Source: Beaufortia kweichowensis
Taxonomy: Eukaryota; Chordata; Actinopteri; Cypriniformes; Gastromyzontidae
Length of the DNA: 64,000 nt
Direction of reading: 5' to 3'
Assembly: GCA_019155185.1 (NCBI GenBank)
Contig: CM032802.1
Coordinates: 6,176,501 to 6,240,500, forward strand
The position numbers were made by a program, and so were the translations under genes. Positions within the stretch are counted from its first letter, which is position 1. Each line of letters begins with the position of its first letter. Of the stretch, positions 35,401-47,590 are shown one piece after another. The notes below the pieces were generated by a model. That model ran no database searches and was not told the origin of the DNA. It worked only from the letters and a program-made list of their open reading frames with translations.

Positions 35401-35979
35401 CTCTGTATCTCCTGTGTTCTGGGGAAAACAATAGTTGTGTTAATGGCATTTAAGGCCACACTTCCAGGAAGTAATGTCATGAAATGGTTTGGGCCTTTAC
35501 AACAGAGACTCAGTGTTCTTGCCTTTACACTTATACAGGTTCTTATCTGTGTGCTTTGGTTAACAATATCTCCTCCTTTTCCCTATAAAAATATGAACTA
35601 TTATAAGGAGAAGATCATTCTTGAATGTAGTTTAGGTTCAGCTGTTGGTTTCTGGGCTGTTCTGGGTTATATTGGTCTACTGGCTCTCTTGTGCTTCATT
35701 TTGGCTTTTCTGGCTCGAAAGCTGCCTGATAACTTCAATGAAGCTAAATTCATCACATTCAGTATGCTCATATTCTGTGCTGTGTGGATCACATTTATTC
35801 CATCTTATGTCAGTTCTCCTGGAAAATTTACTGTTGCTGTGGAGATATTTGCTATTTTAGCCTCAAGTTTTGGTTTATTACTTTGCATATTTGCACCAAA
35901 ATGTTACATCATCCTGTTTAAGCCTGAACAAAATACAAAACAACATGTCATGGGGAAAACAGCATATAAGTCCTATTAA
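32441..35979 (+). CDS. OlfC-5, V2R-like olfactory class C GPCR (intact)
   Basis: Exons: 32441-32649, 32885-33173, 33255-34010, 34122-34349, 34782-34905 and 35066-35979, 839 residues. The signal peptide is MRMFLYKLLLFHCLHA. Position 298 of the protein is Glu (IGSEAW, codon 33648), equivalent to CaSR Glu297. Exon 4 has FSIKTGDHVWFNSTGATLP where the others have FTVKFGDRVWFDSTG. Extracellular loops: RPTEW, YKNMNYYKEK, SYVSSPGKFT. The tail ends TAYKSY. Exon 3 runs open into intron 2, but the AG acceptor at 33253-33254 and the constant exon length fix the boundary. It is the first gene of a two-gene block repeated as OlfC-7/8. AATAAA is at 35994. Confidence 0.93.
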
Positions 35980-35984
35980 GAAAT

Positions 35985-36107
35985 ACATTTGCAAATAAAA
36001 TTGTTTGTTTAAACAAAAAGAAAAATGTTACTTATTTTATTTCAAATAAAGGTACCTAATTTGCTTGTGCGATCTATTAAACTGTGTGAGTGTACTTGTA
36101 TGCAAAT
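35985..36107. other. 3' flank of OlfC-5, paralogous to the 3' flank of OlfC-7
   Basis: Aligns with 46290-46411, including AAATAAAGGT, GATCTATTAAACTGTGT and GCAAAT. It shows that OlfC-5 and OlfC-7 were duplicated together with their flanks. Confidence 0.6.
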
Positions 36108-36443
36108 TAGGGGTGGGAGAAAAAATCGATGCATCGATGCATCGGGATTCTTTCTCTAACGATTCTGAATCGATTCTCAAAGATTCAGAATCGATTCTAT
36201 GTCAGAACTTGTTCATCCTGAATATAACTTTGTTAAAATAAAAGCAATAAAATTAAACTTCAAGATGGAAATACTGTCAAAGAGATTCTAACTATAAACA
36301 AAAGGCATAAAAACTCTTTATTTATTTAAAATGCAAATGTATCATATTTGCAAAAAAATTATATGAAGAATCATTTTGGAATCGGATCGTGAGTCCAGAA
36401 GAATCGGATTGGATCGCGTAGTACCTAAAAATTCCCACCCCTA
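36108..36443. mobile_element. nonautonomous hAT-type element with 8-bp target duplication
   Basis: The ends are TAGGGGTGGGA and TCCCACCCCTA. ATGCAAAT flanks both sides (36100-36107 and 36444-36451). The 8-bp duplication and the AGGGGTGGG ends fit the hAT superfamily. The interior has repeated GATTCTGAATCGATTC and ATCGATGCATCGATGCATCG motifs and no transposase. The paralogous site after OlfC-7 (46404-46411, AAGCAAAT) is empty. Confidence 0.85.
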
Positions 36444-36451
36444 ATGCAAAT

Positions 36452-37425
36452 AGTGATTTACAACAAAATATATGCAGAGAAAGCACATGAAAAAAGATTG
36501 GACACACCTGAGTGTTTAAGCATAACCTGGAAATAAATTTGAAGTAACACCAGACACCTTCTTACTGCTTAATTGATTTAACGATTTCCGAAGACCTAAA
36601 ATCACATTATATTCTACCAGGAAATTTAGAAAATATAGTAGAAGATAAAACCTAAATTTTTGTTAGGGTTAGCCACCATAGATTTACAGAAAAGACAAAA
36701 ATGTCAGCAATTCACAATTTTACAGTAATACAAGCATCATGTCTCCTTCAAATTTTTATTTGCTCACTCTAAAAATGGTTGTGTCTAAAAACCAACACAA
36801 AATGACACATAATGTTAAACAGCATAACGTAAAATGTGTTAATAAAAACTACACATCCATTTTTTAGAGTGCACAGGTCATGAGGGCAATGTTGTGCCCA
36901 AAATAACATCCATAGTTTCAGTGAGTATTCATATAGCACAAGCTTTTCAGAACAAATTTCAGAACAAATAAGAGGACAGAGAATTGTTTGTTTGTGTGTA
37001 TTTAACAAGATAAAGCAAATTAAAATTAATTAAACTTTAGAGGCTTGGTTTGGTTATAATTTCCTGAACAGAAATCTGGAGAATAAAGGAGAACATACAG
37101 CAATTAGTGCTAGATACATGCACTCATAGAAAAGTAAAAAATTGCTCTCTGATGCACAAGCACAATAACTAAAACATGAAAAACACTTTTAAAGCATTTT
37201 TGTACTGTGCTGTTGTATAAATCTACAAGCATGTACACAGTGATGAAATATAATAACTCTTCAATCACAAAAACACTGGAAAGGCATCACCAACAGACAA
37301 TAACTGACAAGGGATTGTTTTGGATTGATAACAATAACATTTCTTTTCATGTTTAATTTTTTTCTTAAATGAATGGACTAACACTACACAGATATGTATT
37401 TCACACCTGCTAAATGTGGCTTAGG
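36452..37425. other. intergenic before OlfC-6, no gene seen (contains one MITE)
   Basis: Broadly paralogous to 46412-47535 upstream of OlfC-8: shared stretches include GTAACACCAGACACCT, CAATTAGTGCTAGATACATG and AATGAATGGACTAACACTAC. The MITE at 36765-36871 interrupts this similarity. Confidence 0.55.
36765..36871. mobile_element. short MITE with CACTCTAAAAATGG ends
   Basis: CACTCTAAAAATGG at the left is mirrored by CCATTTTTTAGAGTG at the right, 107 bp in all. It is absent from the paralogous region upstream of OlfC-8 (near 47020, where TTCGCTCAGGTCATG runs uninterrupted). A similar right end, CATTTTTTAGAGTG, stands alone at about 41660-41673. Confidence 0.7.
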
Positions 37426-37430
37426 CTCTG

Positions 37431-37483
37431 CCCCATGAGGTCATTGGCTACGTGTTGTTCATCCATATTACCTGTCTATAAAA
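37431..37483 (+). promoter_or_regulatory. OlfC-6 core promoter
   Basis: CCCCATGAGGTCATTGGCTA from 37431, TTCATCCATATTACC, and TATAAAA at 37477-37483. Practically identical to the OlfC-8 promoter. Confidence 0.8.
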
Positions 37484-37547
37484 GTAAAGCCATTACAGAA
37501 TCAAGGTCAGTTGTATGTTGCAGATGAAGGTGAGCTCAGTTTTTGGG

Positions 37548-40500
37548 ATGCTTTTCTTTCTCTACACACTCCTGCTTTTCCATCACCTTAATACAAAGGC
37601 AGAAGACACTCTTTGCCGAATGATGGGAGACCCTAAATACCCGCTGTTTTCAAAGGATGGAGACGTAACTATTGGATCAGTTTTAGCAGTCCACAGTAAA
37701 GAAACATTACCTTCATTTGAATTTAAACAAAAACCTCAGCCTCTATCATGCTCCAGGTCTGTTACGTTGTAAACTTTTCAGGAAAAAATACAATGGATAA
37801 GTGTTTTGTTGATAATGGTTTTAACCAGGTTAATGTTTTTACAGTGTGACTTTGAGAGATTTTCGGATGGCTCAAACCATGATCTTCACTATTGATGAGA
37901 TTAACAGAAGTAAAAGTTTGCTCCCAAATGTTTCTATTGGTTATAGAATATATGATACATGTGGTTCAAGACTCTCATCTATGAGTGCAATTATGACGGT
38001 GATGAATGATCAGGAATTTACAGCAGATGACAGATGTAATGGACAGTCTCCTATACATGCTATCATAGGAGAAACAGAGTCTGCCACCACAGTGATTCTG
38101 TCCAGAACTACAGGACCTTTTAAAATCCCAGTGGTAAGAGACAATAACAGTAAAACTTTAACACAATTACCAAACTGATGATTATTTAACAGATTATTAT
38201 GATTTTCAGATAAGTTATTCAGCTGGATGTGAGTGTCTCAGTAATAGGAAAGATCATCCCACTTTTTTCAGGACTACATCTAGTGATTATCATCAGGGCA
38301 GAGCACTCGCAATCCTGGTCAAGCATTTAGGCTGGACTTGGGTTGGAGCTGTAAATAGTGATAATGACTATGGAAACTATGGAATGGACAATTTTCTGAA
38401 TGCAGCAAAACAGGAGGGGATTTGTGTAGAATACTCTGTGAAATTCTACCGAACAGAGCATGAAAAACTCAGAAAAGTGGTAAAAACAATGAAACAAGGC
38501 ACAGCGAAAGTGATTGTTGCTTTTGTTTCATTTTTTGAGATGGAATTACTAATTGATCAGTTAAGTATCCAGAACGTTACAGGCCTTCAAATGATCGGAG
38601 TGGTAGGATGGACAACATCAAAGACTTTGATCACCCCAAACACTTTTCATGTAGTGGGAGGGTCACTGGGATTTGCAGTGAGAAAAATTGCTGTTGAAGG
38701 GTTGTTAGATTATATTACAAAATCATTCTGGGAAACAGCTTTTCCATGCTCACAAAGAGATGTTAAATCATCTAAAGCTGAATTAAATTGCGGCAGATAT
38801 CAGGATCTACTTGTGCTGAAAAATAACAATGAAGATGTGCTGGAACAAAGATATTTAAAGAATGTCTATAAAGCAGTGTATGCTGTGGCTTATGCACTAC
38901 ACAGTCTGCTGAAGTGCAAAGAACAAGAAGGTTGTGAGAAAGATCTGACAATACAACCACAACAGGTAAACAAAAATGAAATTTTGGGGATAAATGTATT
39001 CCCATATTATATTTTATTTATATTAACTGCCAAAATGATAATGTTTCAAATCTGTCTTTTCTTTAGGTTATTGAGGCTTTAAAAAAGGTAAATTTCACAG
39101 TAAAGTTTGGAGATCGTGTGTGGTTTGACAGCACTGGTGCTTCAGTGGACCAGTATGAAGTTGTGAACTGGCAGCAGGATTCAGATGGATCTTTTCAGTT
39201 TAAAGCAGTGGGTTATTATGACGTCTCACTGCCCCCTGACCAGCGCTTTGTGCTCAACACTAAAAACATAATCTGGACTGGAGGACAACTGGAGGTAAAT
39301 GATTTTATGAGTTTGTTTAAACAGGGGACATTATATAAAGTTTAAAATAAGTAAATAATTGAAAAAGGTGTAGAACAAAAATACAAAATTGAGCTTGGAA
39401 TTTTAGCCCGAACCCATTTATGGCAAAAACCAAAAATGTTTTATTTTTGTGCACTGCGTCTCACATTTTTAGACACAAAGGCCTGTTCTGTGTGAATCGC
39501 CCCTTAAGGTGCCCAGGCACGGTTCAGTTGGAGCAGTGTGAGCAGGCTATAAGTGTTCTACCTGTGGAATGAGGCAGTTAACAGGTTAATGTAAAGGCAT
39601 TATGTGTGTTTCCACGTAGAAGCCAAGGTCTGTGTGTAGTGAGAGTTGTGCTCCAGGCACTAGGAAGGCTGTACAGAAAGGAAGACCTGTCTGCTGTTAT
39701 GACTGTATTCCATGTGCAGAAGGAGAAATCAGTAATGAGACAGGTAAACTTCAGACCATCACAAAGTTTCAAACACAATGGGTTTACTGCTCTTATTGTG
39801 TTCTTCTCCTACTGTTTAGGATGCAGTTTCTACTCAAAGGAGTTTATGTTAGGAACAATCTTCCTTTTTGTCTCTAACTATAGTGATCACAATCTTTTCT
39901 TCCAGATTCAAATAACTGCATGCAGTGTCCAGGGGAATACTGGTCTAATGCTGAGAAAAATAAATGTGTGTTAAAGGCTGTAGAGTTTCTGTCATTTACA
40001 GAAGTTATGGGTATAGTGCTAGTCTTTTTCTCTCTGTTTGGAGTAGGAATAACTGTACTGATCACAGTGCTGTTTTACAGTAAGAAGGACACCCCCATAG
40101 TAAAAGCCAACAACTCAGAGCTGAGCTTCCTGCTGCTCTTCTCATTGACTCTGTGTTTTCTCTGTTCACTTACTTTCATTGGTCGTCCCACTGAGTGGTC
40201 CTGTATGTTACGTCACACAGCATTTGGGATCACTTTTGTCCTCTGTATCTCCTGTGTTCTGGGGAAAACAATAGTTGTGTTAATGGCATTTAAGGCCACA
40301 CTTCCAGGAAGTAATGTCATGAAATGGTTTGGGCCTTTACAACAGAGACTCAGTGTTCTTGTTTTCACATTTATACAGGTTCTTATCTGTATATTTTGGC
40401 TGACAATATCTCCTCCTTTTCCCTATAAAAATCTGAACTATTATAAGGAGAAGATCATTCTTGAATGTAGTTTAGGTTCAGCTGTTGGTTTCTGGGCTGT

Positions 40501-40819
40501 TCTGGGTTATATTGGTCTTCTGGCTTTCCTTTGCTTTGTTTTAGCTTTTCTGGCTCGGACACTGCCTGATAACTTCAATGAAGCTAAATTCATCACATTC
40601 AGTATGCTCATATTCTGTGCTGTGTGGATCACATTTATCCCATCTTATGTCAGTTCTCCTGGAAAATTTACTGTAGCTGTGGAGATATTTGCTATTTTAG
40701 CATCAAGTTTTGGTTTATTATTGTGCATATTTGTACCTAAATGTTACATCATCCTGTTTAAGTCTGAACAAAATACAAAACAACATTTAATGAGAAAAAC
40801 ACAAACTAAGTCCCAGTGA
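37548..40819 (+). CDS. OlfC-6, V2R-like olfactory class C GPCR (intact)
   Basis: Exons: 37548-37756, 37845-38133, 38210-38965, 39067-39294, 39620-39743 and 39906-40819, 839 residues. In-frame ATGs at 37515 and 37524 precede the chosen start; the first is only 38 bp from the TATA box, so the conserved Met 71 bp away is preferred. The ligand pocket has Val (GVVGW, codon 38603) instead of Glu. TM4 and TM5 carry a private patch (VFTFIQVLICIFW, AFLCFVLAFLARTLPDN) that differs from the near-uniform array sequence and partly matches OlfC-7. Extracellular loop 2 is YKNLNYYKEK. The tail ends TKSQ. AATAAA is at 40822. Exons 1-3 are very close to OlfC-8, its block-duplication partner. Confidence 0.93.
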
Positions 40820-40827
40820 GAAATAAA

Positions 40828-41749
40828 ATTACCTTTAAATATTAACATTGCATATACAAAGATGAATGTAAAGGCATGATCCTGAATAAACAGTGACAAT
40901 ACCAGTCTTTGGTGTATAGCCACCAGGTACATTAAATACATTATATTTTATCTTCATGGACTGGACCAGATTTGCCATATGTAATGCTAGGATGATCAAC
41001 TGTCCTTCCTGTCTCTCTGTAACAGTGTCTTATTAATCACCCTTTCTTCTGGTGTGTTTTTTTCTGGACTCAGTTATTAGGTCTCTTCAATGTAAGTTAT
41101 TGTAACCGTGACCTGATTTGTTTGCCAGCTGTAAAGGTGCATGCACATTAATTGTTAAAATATTGTTTAAACCCTTACAAAATAAAGGTCTTGAAGTTTA
41201 TTTGGATTTGACAAAATATTCTTTAAAATCCACTAACCCTAATAATAAATACTTATATATCTGTGATGTAAAGATTATGCATAAAAATGGCTGCAAGTCT
41301 GCCATGTTGCCTATTTGCCAGCCTAACAAATTTTAACATTGTGTTACAAGCTTTGTAACACATTTCCCCCAACCATGTAAACAGATAGGAAAGGCATGAC
41401 CATGGACAGAGGGATCAGGCTTGGCCCATGGTGGAGCTGGCTTGGTCATGAAGCATGGTGGAGCTGGTTCTATGGTTGTGGCTTGGAGCATGTGCTATTC
41501 CGAGACTTGGTGCTCTTGACCTTGCTGCATTAAAAAATTTTTTTACAGTGTTCTATGACTAAAACACTGGATTGTTCCAACCTATGGACATTTTGTAGAT
41601 TAATTTTACACAGTGGTTGGGTTTGTCCCATTTTTGACCAGCCAAAAAAGTAACCAAGCATTTTTTAGAGTGTATTGATGCTCTTAGCCTCCTTTATTTC
41701 CCTCTCCAAAAAATAACTTAAAGGGGTTACATAAGGAGTTAAATTTTCC
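40828..41749. other. intergenic after OlfC-6, no gene seen
   Basis: No receptor exon. At 41570-41675 there is a stretch ending CATTTTTTAGAGTG that may be a degraded copy of the MITE at 36765. A GGTGGAGCTGG pair occurs at about 41430-41470. Otherwise featureless. Confidence 0.45.
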
Positions 41750-42060
41750 TTAAAGGGAAAGTTCACCCAAAAATAAAATTATTTACTTTTATTATTTACT
41801 CACCCTCATGTCATGTCAAACCTGTATGACTTTCTGGCTTCAGCAGAACACAGAAGATATTTTACAAAATGCTGGTTACCGGCACCCATTCACTTTCATA
41901 GTATGGACACAACGTACAATGGAAGTCAATGGGTGCTGGTAACCAGCGTTTTGCAAAATATCTTCTTCTTTGTTCCACAAAGTCATACACAGGGTTTGAA
42001 TGACATAAGGGTGAAAAAATTATGACACAATTTTTGTTTTTGGGTCAACTATCCCTTTAA
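41750..42060. mobile_element. cyprinid-type TTAA palindromic MITE
   Basis: TTAA at both ends (41750-41753 and 42057-42060), with inner ends AAGGGAAAGTTCACCC and GGTCAACTATCCCTT. The interior CTCACCCTCATGTCATG and AACCTGTATGACTTTCT is typical of a very abundant cyprinid element with TTAA target preference. It is a foldback of about 311 bp. The open frame at 41813-42025 belongs to this repeat and is not a gene. Confidence 0.8.
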
Positions 42061-42835
42061 GCTTTTAACATATAGGTGGTCTTAGTGTTTTTAAAGCTTA
42101 TAGCATCCTTCTAATCTTAAAAAAACATTTATGTAATAGTTTTCCAAAAAAGCTATAAAGTCAAGTGTAAATAATTAAGAAAAATTGAGTTTGTATAACC
42201 ATCTAGATAAAATTAAGCTGAAGTATAGTACCAAGTAGATCACTTCATGAGAACAGAAAAGCTAACACATTTTTAAAAATCTATATACAAATTACAGCCA
42301 GCAATTTTGTTAGCAGTCTAACTAACTACACCTCAAAACAAGCCAAATTAGAAGAGATTATCAGGCATTTTCAGCAGTTGTCAAGCAAACGTTATCTATT
42401 AAATTGAACTAAATAATACAAATTCACTGGTTTGGGTGACTGGGAACCATTGATTCCTGCTTTATGAGTGTGGTTTTGTACCTGACAGACAGATTAATGA
42501 CAGCAATGGAGCTGCTCAATGTGCCATGCCGTGTGATGCCTTGAGAGCTACTTTTAGTTAACAAAGACATATTACTTTTCAAAGAATAGTTATTAGACAC
42601 CCTGTCCATGGGCGGAAAGTGCATTTGCAGGACTACGATCAGGACTTTGGACCTCTTCTCTGTGGACTTTGATATCATATGTTGTGTTTATTCGCTGGAT
42701 AGTATAGTTACCCTTACTTTTTGTGGTTGTTTGTGAGAGACTGAAGTTGAAGTGATTGAAGCACAAACACAATGCTTTAGGTCTGTGGCAGAATTGTGAC
42801 ACAATATATTGAAAAGAAAACAATCTGGTTTATGC
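42061..42835. other. intergenic before OlfC-7, no gene seen
   Basis: 42728-42775 (TTGTTTGTGAGAGACTGAAG, GTGATTGAAGCACAAACAC) faintly resembles the start of the recurrent module at 14650 and may be a truncated copy. Otherwise no feature. Confidence 0.4.
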
Positions 42836-42839
42836 CCTG

Positions 42840-42892
42840 CCCTATGAGGTCATTGGCTACATCAGTCATCCATATTAATTTTGTCTATAAAT
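42840..42892 (+). promoter_or_regulatory. OlfC-7 core promoter
   Basis: CCCTATGAGGTCATTGGCTA at 42840-42859, TCATCCATATTAATT, and TATAAAT at 42886-42892. An ATG at 42909 is only 23 bp from the TATA box, probably upstream of the transcription start. Confidence 0.78.
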
Positions 42893-42947
42893 ATGCTAAT
42901 ACTGCATCATGTCGACTGTATTTGGCAGCTGCAGCTCAGTCTTTGGG

Positions 42948-45900
42948 ATGCTTATCTTTCTATATACACTCCTACTTTGCCATCACCTTTATGCAGAGGT
43001 GGAAAAAAGTCTTTGTCAAATGATGGGAGATCCTAAATACCCGCTGCTGTACAAGAATGGTGACATAAATATTGGAGGGCTATTTGCAATCCACAGAGAG
43101 GAAACATTACCTTCATTTGAGTTTAGACATAAGCCTCAGCTTCTGTCATGCTCCAGGTTTGTGACATTTCAGCAGATGTAATTAAAGCAAACTGAGGAAA
43201 AGTTATTGTATTTATAAATTAATTTAGTGACAGCAAACTATCATAACAACCAAATGTTATGCATTTTCATTGAGGAAATGTGACATTTATATTTTAAATT
43301 TTGACCTTGTTTTTTTGTTTATTTCATTTGTATTTTATTCTGGTTTAATGTTTTTACAGTGTGAATCTAAGAGATTTTCGAATGGCTCAAATCATGACCT
43401 TTGCTATTGAGGAAATTAATGAAAGTAAAACTTTGCTCCCAAATGTTTCTATGGGCTATAAAATCTATGACACTTGTGGTTCAAGATTTTCTTCCATGAG
43501 TGCAACTATGTCATTGATGAATGGTCAGGAAATTGCATTAGAGGACAGATGTAATGGACAGTCTCCTATACATGCTATCATAGGAGATACAGAGTCTTCC
43601 ACCACAGTGACTCTCTCTAGAACAACAGGACCTTTTAAAATCCCAGTGGTAAGAAGCAACAAACGTTTGACTTTACCAATAACCAAACTGATGACTGTTT
43701 CACTTTTTTCCTGTGTTTCTTTTTTTTTCAGATAAGTCCTTTAGCTACATGTGAGTGTCTCAGTAATAGGAAAGATTATCCCTCTTTCTTCAGGACTATT
43801 GCTAGTGATTATCATCAGAGCCGAGCACTTGCACTCCTGGTCAAACAATTAGGCTGGTCTTGGGTGGGAACTGTGAACAGTGATAATGATTATGGAAACA
43901 GTGGAATGGCCAAATTTCTAAAAATAGCCCAAGAGGAGGGGATTTGTGTAGAGTACTCTGTGAAATTTTATCGAACAGAGCTTGAAAAAATAAAAAAAGT
44001 AGCAAATATAATGAAACAAGGCACAGCAAAAGTGATTGTTGCATTTATTTCATTTCTTGATATGGGATTACTAATTGAGCAGTTAAGTATTCAGAACATC
44101 ACAGGCCTTCAAATGATTGGTGCAGAAGCATGGATAACAGCAAAAAATTACATCACTCCAAATAGTTTTCGTGTGATGGGAGGGTCACTGGGGTTTGCAG
44201 TAAGAAAAATTCGTATTAATGGGTTTGCTGATTATGTAATAAAGACATTCTGGGAAACAGCTTTTCCATGCTCACAAACATATCGAAATTCATCTACAGC
44301 TGAATTAAACTGCAGCAGATATCAAGATCTACTTGTGCTAAAAAATAACAATGAAGATGTGCCTGAACAAAGATATTCAACTAATGTCTATAAAGCAGTG
44401 TATGCTGTGGCTCATGCACTACACAGTCTGCTCAAGTGCAAAGAACAAGAAGGTTGTGAGAAAGATCTGACAATACAACCACAACAGGTAAAATAAATTA
44501 GCTTAAAAGAAAAAGGCTAACATTCTTTGTGTCTAAATATGAGGTAAAATTCTTCTGTGATAATATTTCAAAACACTGTGTTTTCTCTAGGTGGTTGAGG
44601 CATTAAAGAAGGTCAATTTCATAGTAAAGTTTGGAGATCATGTGTGGTTTAACAGCACTGGTGAAGCAATACCCCAGTATGAAGTTGTGAACTGGCAAAA
44701 GAATTCAGATGGATCATTTCAGTTTAAAGTTGTGGGTTATTATGATGCTTCACTGCCCCCTGACCAGCGCTTTGTGCTCGACACTAAAAACATAATCTGG
44801 ACTGGAGGACAACTGGAGGTAAATTTAGTCTTAACAGGGCAAACATAATGTAAAATGATTGTTTTGGCCAATACATTTCAAACAAGTTACAACACAGTAT
44901 AATATGTATACTGTTTACATTTGTAAATTGTATGCAAAATGACAGTACCATGCTGAGTAAATAATGGTCCTCATTTAACAAAAGCACATGAAAATTCATT
45001 ATATCACATAATGTTAGGCTGCCAAAATATTCACATATTATCAATCTTCAGAGTCTGTATAATTTAGGTATGATGTTGTTTTTCCATGTAGAAGCCAAGG
45101 TCTGTGTGTAGTGAGAGTTGTGCTCCAGGCACTAGGAAGGCTGTACAGAAAGGAAGACCTGTCTGCTGTTATGACTGTATTCCATGTGCAGAAGGAGAAA
45201 TCAGTAATGACACAGGTAAACTTCAGACCATCACAAAGTTTCAAAGAAAACTGGTTAGTTGCTCTTTTTGTGTTTTGTTTTTATTGTTTAGGATTTATTT
45301 TTTTAGCAACGGAGTTTATAAATGAAATTATACTAACTACTAATTATAGTGATCACAACTTTCTTTCCAGATTCAAATAACTGCATGCAGTGTCCAGGGG
45401 AATACTGGTCTAATGCTGAGAAAAATAAATGTGTGTTAAAGACTGTAGAGTTTCTGTCATTTACAGAAGTTATGAGTATAGTGCTAGTCTTTTTCTCTCT
45501 GTTTGGAGTAGGAATAACTGTACTGATCACAGTGCTGTTTTACAGTAAGAAGGACACCCCCATAGTAAAAGCCAACAACTCAGAGCTGAGCTTCCTGCTG
45601 CTCTTCTCATTGACTCTGTGTTTTCTCTGTTCACTTACTTTCATTGGTCGTCCCACTGAGTGGTCCTGTATGTTCACGTCACACAGCATTTGGGATCACT
45701 TTTGTCCTCTGTATCTCCTGTGTTCTGGGGAAAACAATAGTTGTGTTAATGGCATTTAAGGCCACACTTCCAGGAAGTAATGTCATGAAATGGTTTGGAC
45801 CTCCTCAACAACGACTCACTGTTATTGTTTTTACACTTGTACAGGTTCTTATCTGTATATTTTGGCTTATAATATCTCCTCCTTTTCCTTTTAAAAATCT

Positions 45901-46285
45901 GAACTATTATAAGGAGAAGATCATTCTTGAATGTAGTTTAGGTTCAGCTGTTGGTTTCTGGGCTGTTCTGGGTTATATTGGTCTACTGGCTCTCTTGTGC
46001 TTCATTCTGGCTTTTCTGGCTCGAAAGCTGCCTGATAACTTCAATGAAGCTAAATTCATCACATTCAGTATGCTCATATTCTGTGCTGTGTGGATCACAT
46101 TTATTCCAGCTTATGTCAGTTCTCCTGGAAAATTTACTGTAGCTGTGGAGATATTTGCTATTTTAGCATCAAGTTTTGGTTTACTGTTCTGCATATTTTC
46201 ACCTAAATGTTACATCATCCTGTTTAAACCTGAACAAAATACAAAACAACATTTGATGGGAAAAACATCATTGAAGTCCTATTAA
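42948..46285 (+). pseudogene. OlfC-7, V2R-like receptor with a 1-base insertion in exon 6
   Basis: Exons: 42948-43156, 43360-43648, 43732-44487, 44591-44818, 45092-45215 and 45371-46285. Exon 6 is 915 instead of 914 nt. An extra C at about 45675 (TGTTCACGTC for TGTTACGTC) breaks the frame at the start of TM3, and the first frame stops at 45759; 839 residues are expected without it. The pocket has Glu (GAEAW). TM4 has a private sequence (PPQQRLTVIVFTLVQVLICIF) and extracellular loop 2 is FKNLNYYKEK, so this stretch has escaped homogenisation. Exon 5 has NDT where most have NET. The tail ends SLKSY. It is the partner of OlfC-5 in the block duplication. AATAAA is at 46288. Confidence 0.82.
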
Positions 46286-46293
46286 GAAATAAA

Positions 46294-47535
46294 ATTGCAA
46301 ATGAAATTGTTGATTATATAAAGAGAAAAAAAAGTTACTTGTTTTATTTTAAATAAAGGTAACTAATTTGTTTGGGATCTATTAAACTGTGTATGTACTT
46401 TGTAAGCAAATTGTAGGTGATTTACTACAAAAAATAAGCTGAAAGCATGTGAAAATAAATTATACACCCAAATGAACAATTATATTGAAGTACCCTCTTC
46501 CACTAATTTCAATAAAGGGGAAGGATGAATCCCTTCCTGGAAAGCATCCTTTTGCTCCACTGCTCCAACAATGACTATTTGACTTTTTAATATTCTCTCA
46601 GATATTTCTTTGAAAGGGACGTGATGTCACACAACATCCCACACCTAGTCTTATGTTGACCAGTATTAAAGTTTAAGCACCAGCATTTTGCTGCCTATTG
46701 CTTGCACATAACCTAACCTTTAGTTTAAGCATAACCTGGACGTAAATTTGCAGTAACACCAGACACCTCCTTACTCTGTACTTGAAGTAACAATGTCTAA
46801 AGACAAAATAAATCTATACTTTTTTACCAGGAGATTTACATTAGAAGACAAAATGTAATTAAAATTCAGATAGTCAGCATAAAATAGTCAGCATAAAACC
46901 TTTAAAAAACATAGGTTACACAATTTCAGATTAATCAGAATTAATATAGAATGCTTCCTGAGCTTTTTACATCTACCATAAATGTACAGAAAAGAAAATT
47001 TACATTTTCATTCGCTCAGGTCATGATTGCAATGTTAGGCCCCAAAATAACCATCATAGTTTTAGTAAGTGCTCATACAGTACAAGAAAAAAATGTTTGT
47101 TTTTGAGAATTATAAAGATAAAGTGAATTAAAATGTGCTTCTTTTTTAGAGTTAAGCTTCAGGGCCTTGGTTATAATTTCCTAAATGAAAATCTAGAAAT
47201 CTGGAGAATAAAGAAGTACATACAGCAATTAGTGCTAGATACATGCACTCAAAGAATTCTTCAATCACAAAAACAAAACACTGGAGAAGCATCGCCAACA
47301 GACTCACAGTAACTGACAAAGAAACTCAACTCAAACAGGGACATAAATAAACAGACAACAGTGTTTATAGGAGGGGCTAATCAATAACTAAGGACACAGC
47401 AGAGGACAAAACTGTTTGGTTTTGGATTCATAACAATAACATTTATTTTCAGGTTTTTCAATTTCCTTTTCTTAAATGAATGGACTAACACTACACAGAT
47501 ATGTATTTCACACCTGCTAAATCTGGCTTAGGCTC
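46294..47535. other. intergenic before OlfC-8, no gene seen
   Basis: Paralogous to 35985-37430 but without the hAT element and the MITE found there. It contains the empty hAT target (46404-46411). No coding exon. Confidence 0.55.
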
Positions 47536-47536
47536 T

Positions 47537-47590
47537 GCCCCATGAGGTCATTGGCTACGTGTTGTTCATCCATATTACCTGTCTATAAAA
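47537..47590 (+). promoter_or_regulatory. OlfC-8 core promoter
   Basis: GCCCCATGAGGTCATTGGCT, ACGTG, TTCATCCATATTACC and TATAAAA at 47584-47590. Confidence 0.8.

Noticed and set aside
42909..42911. ATG at 42909 as the start of OlfC-7
   Set aside because: It is only 23 bp after the TATA box and probably upstream of the transcription start. The Met at 42948 matches all paralogues.
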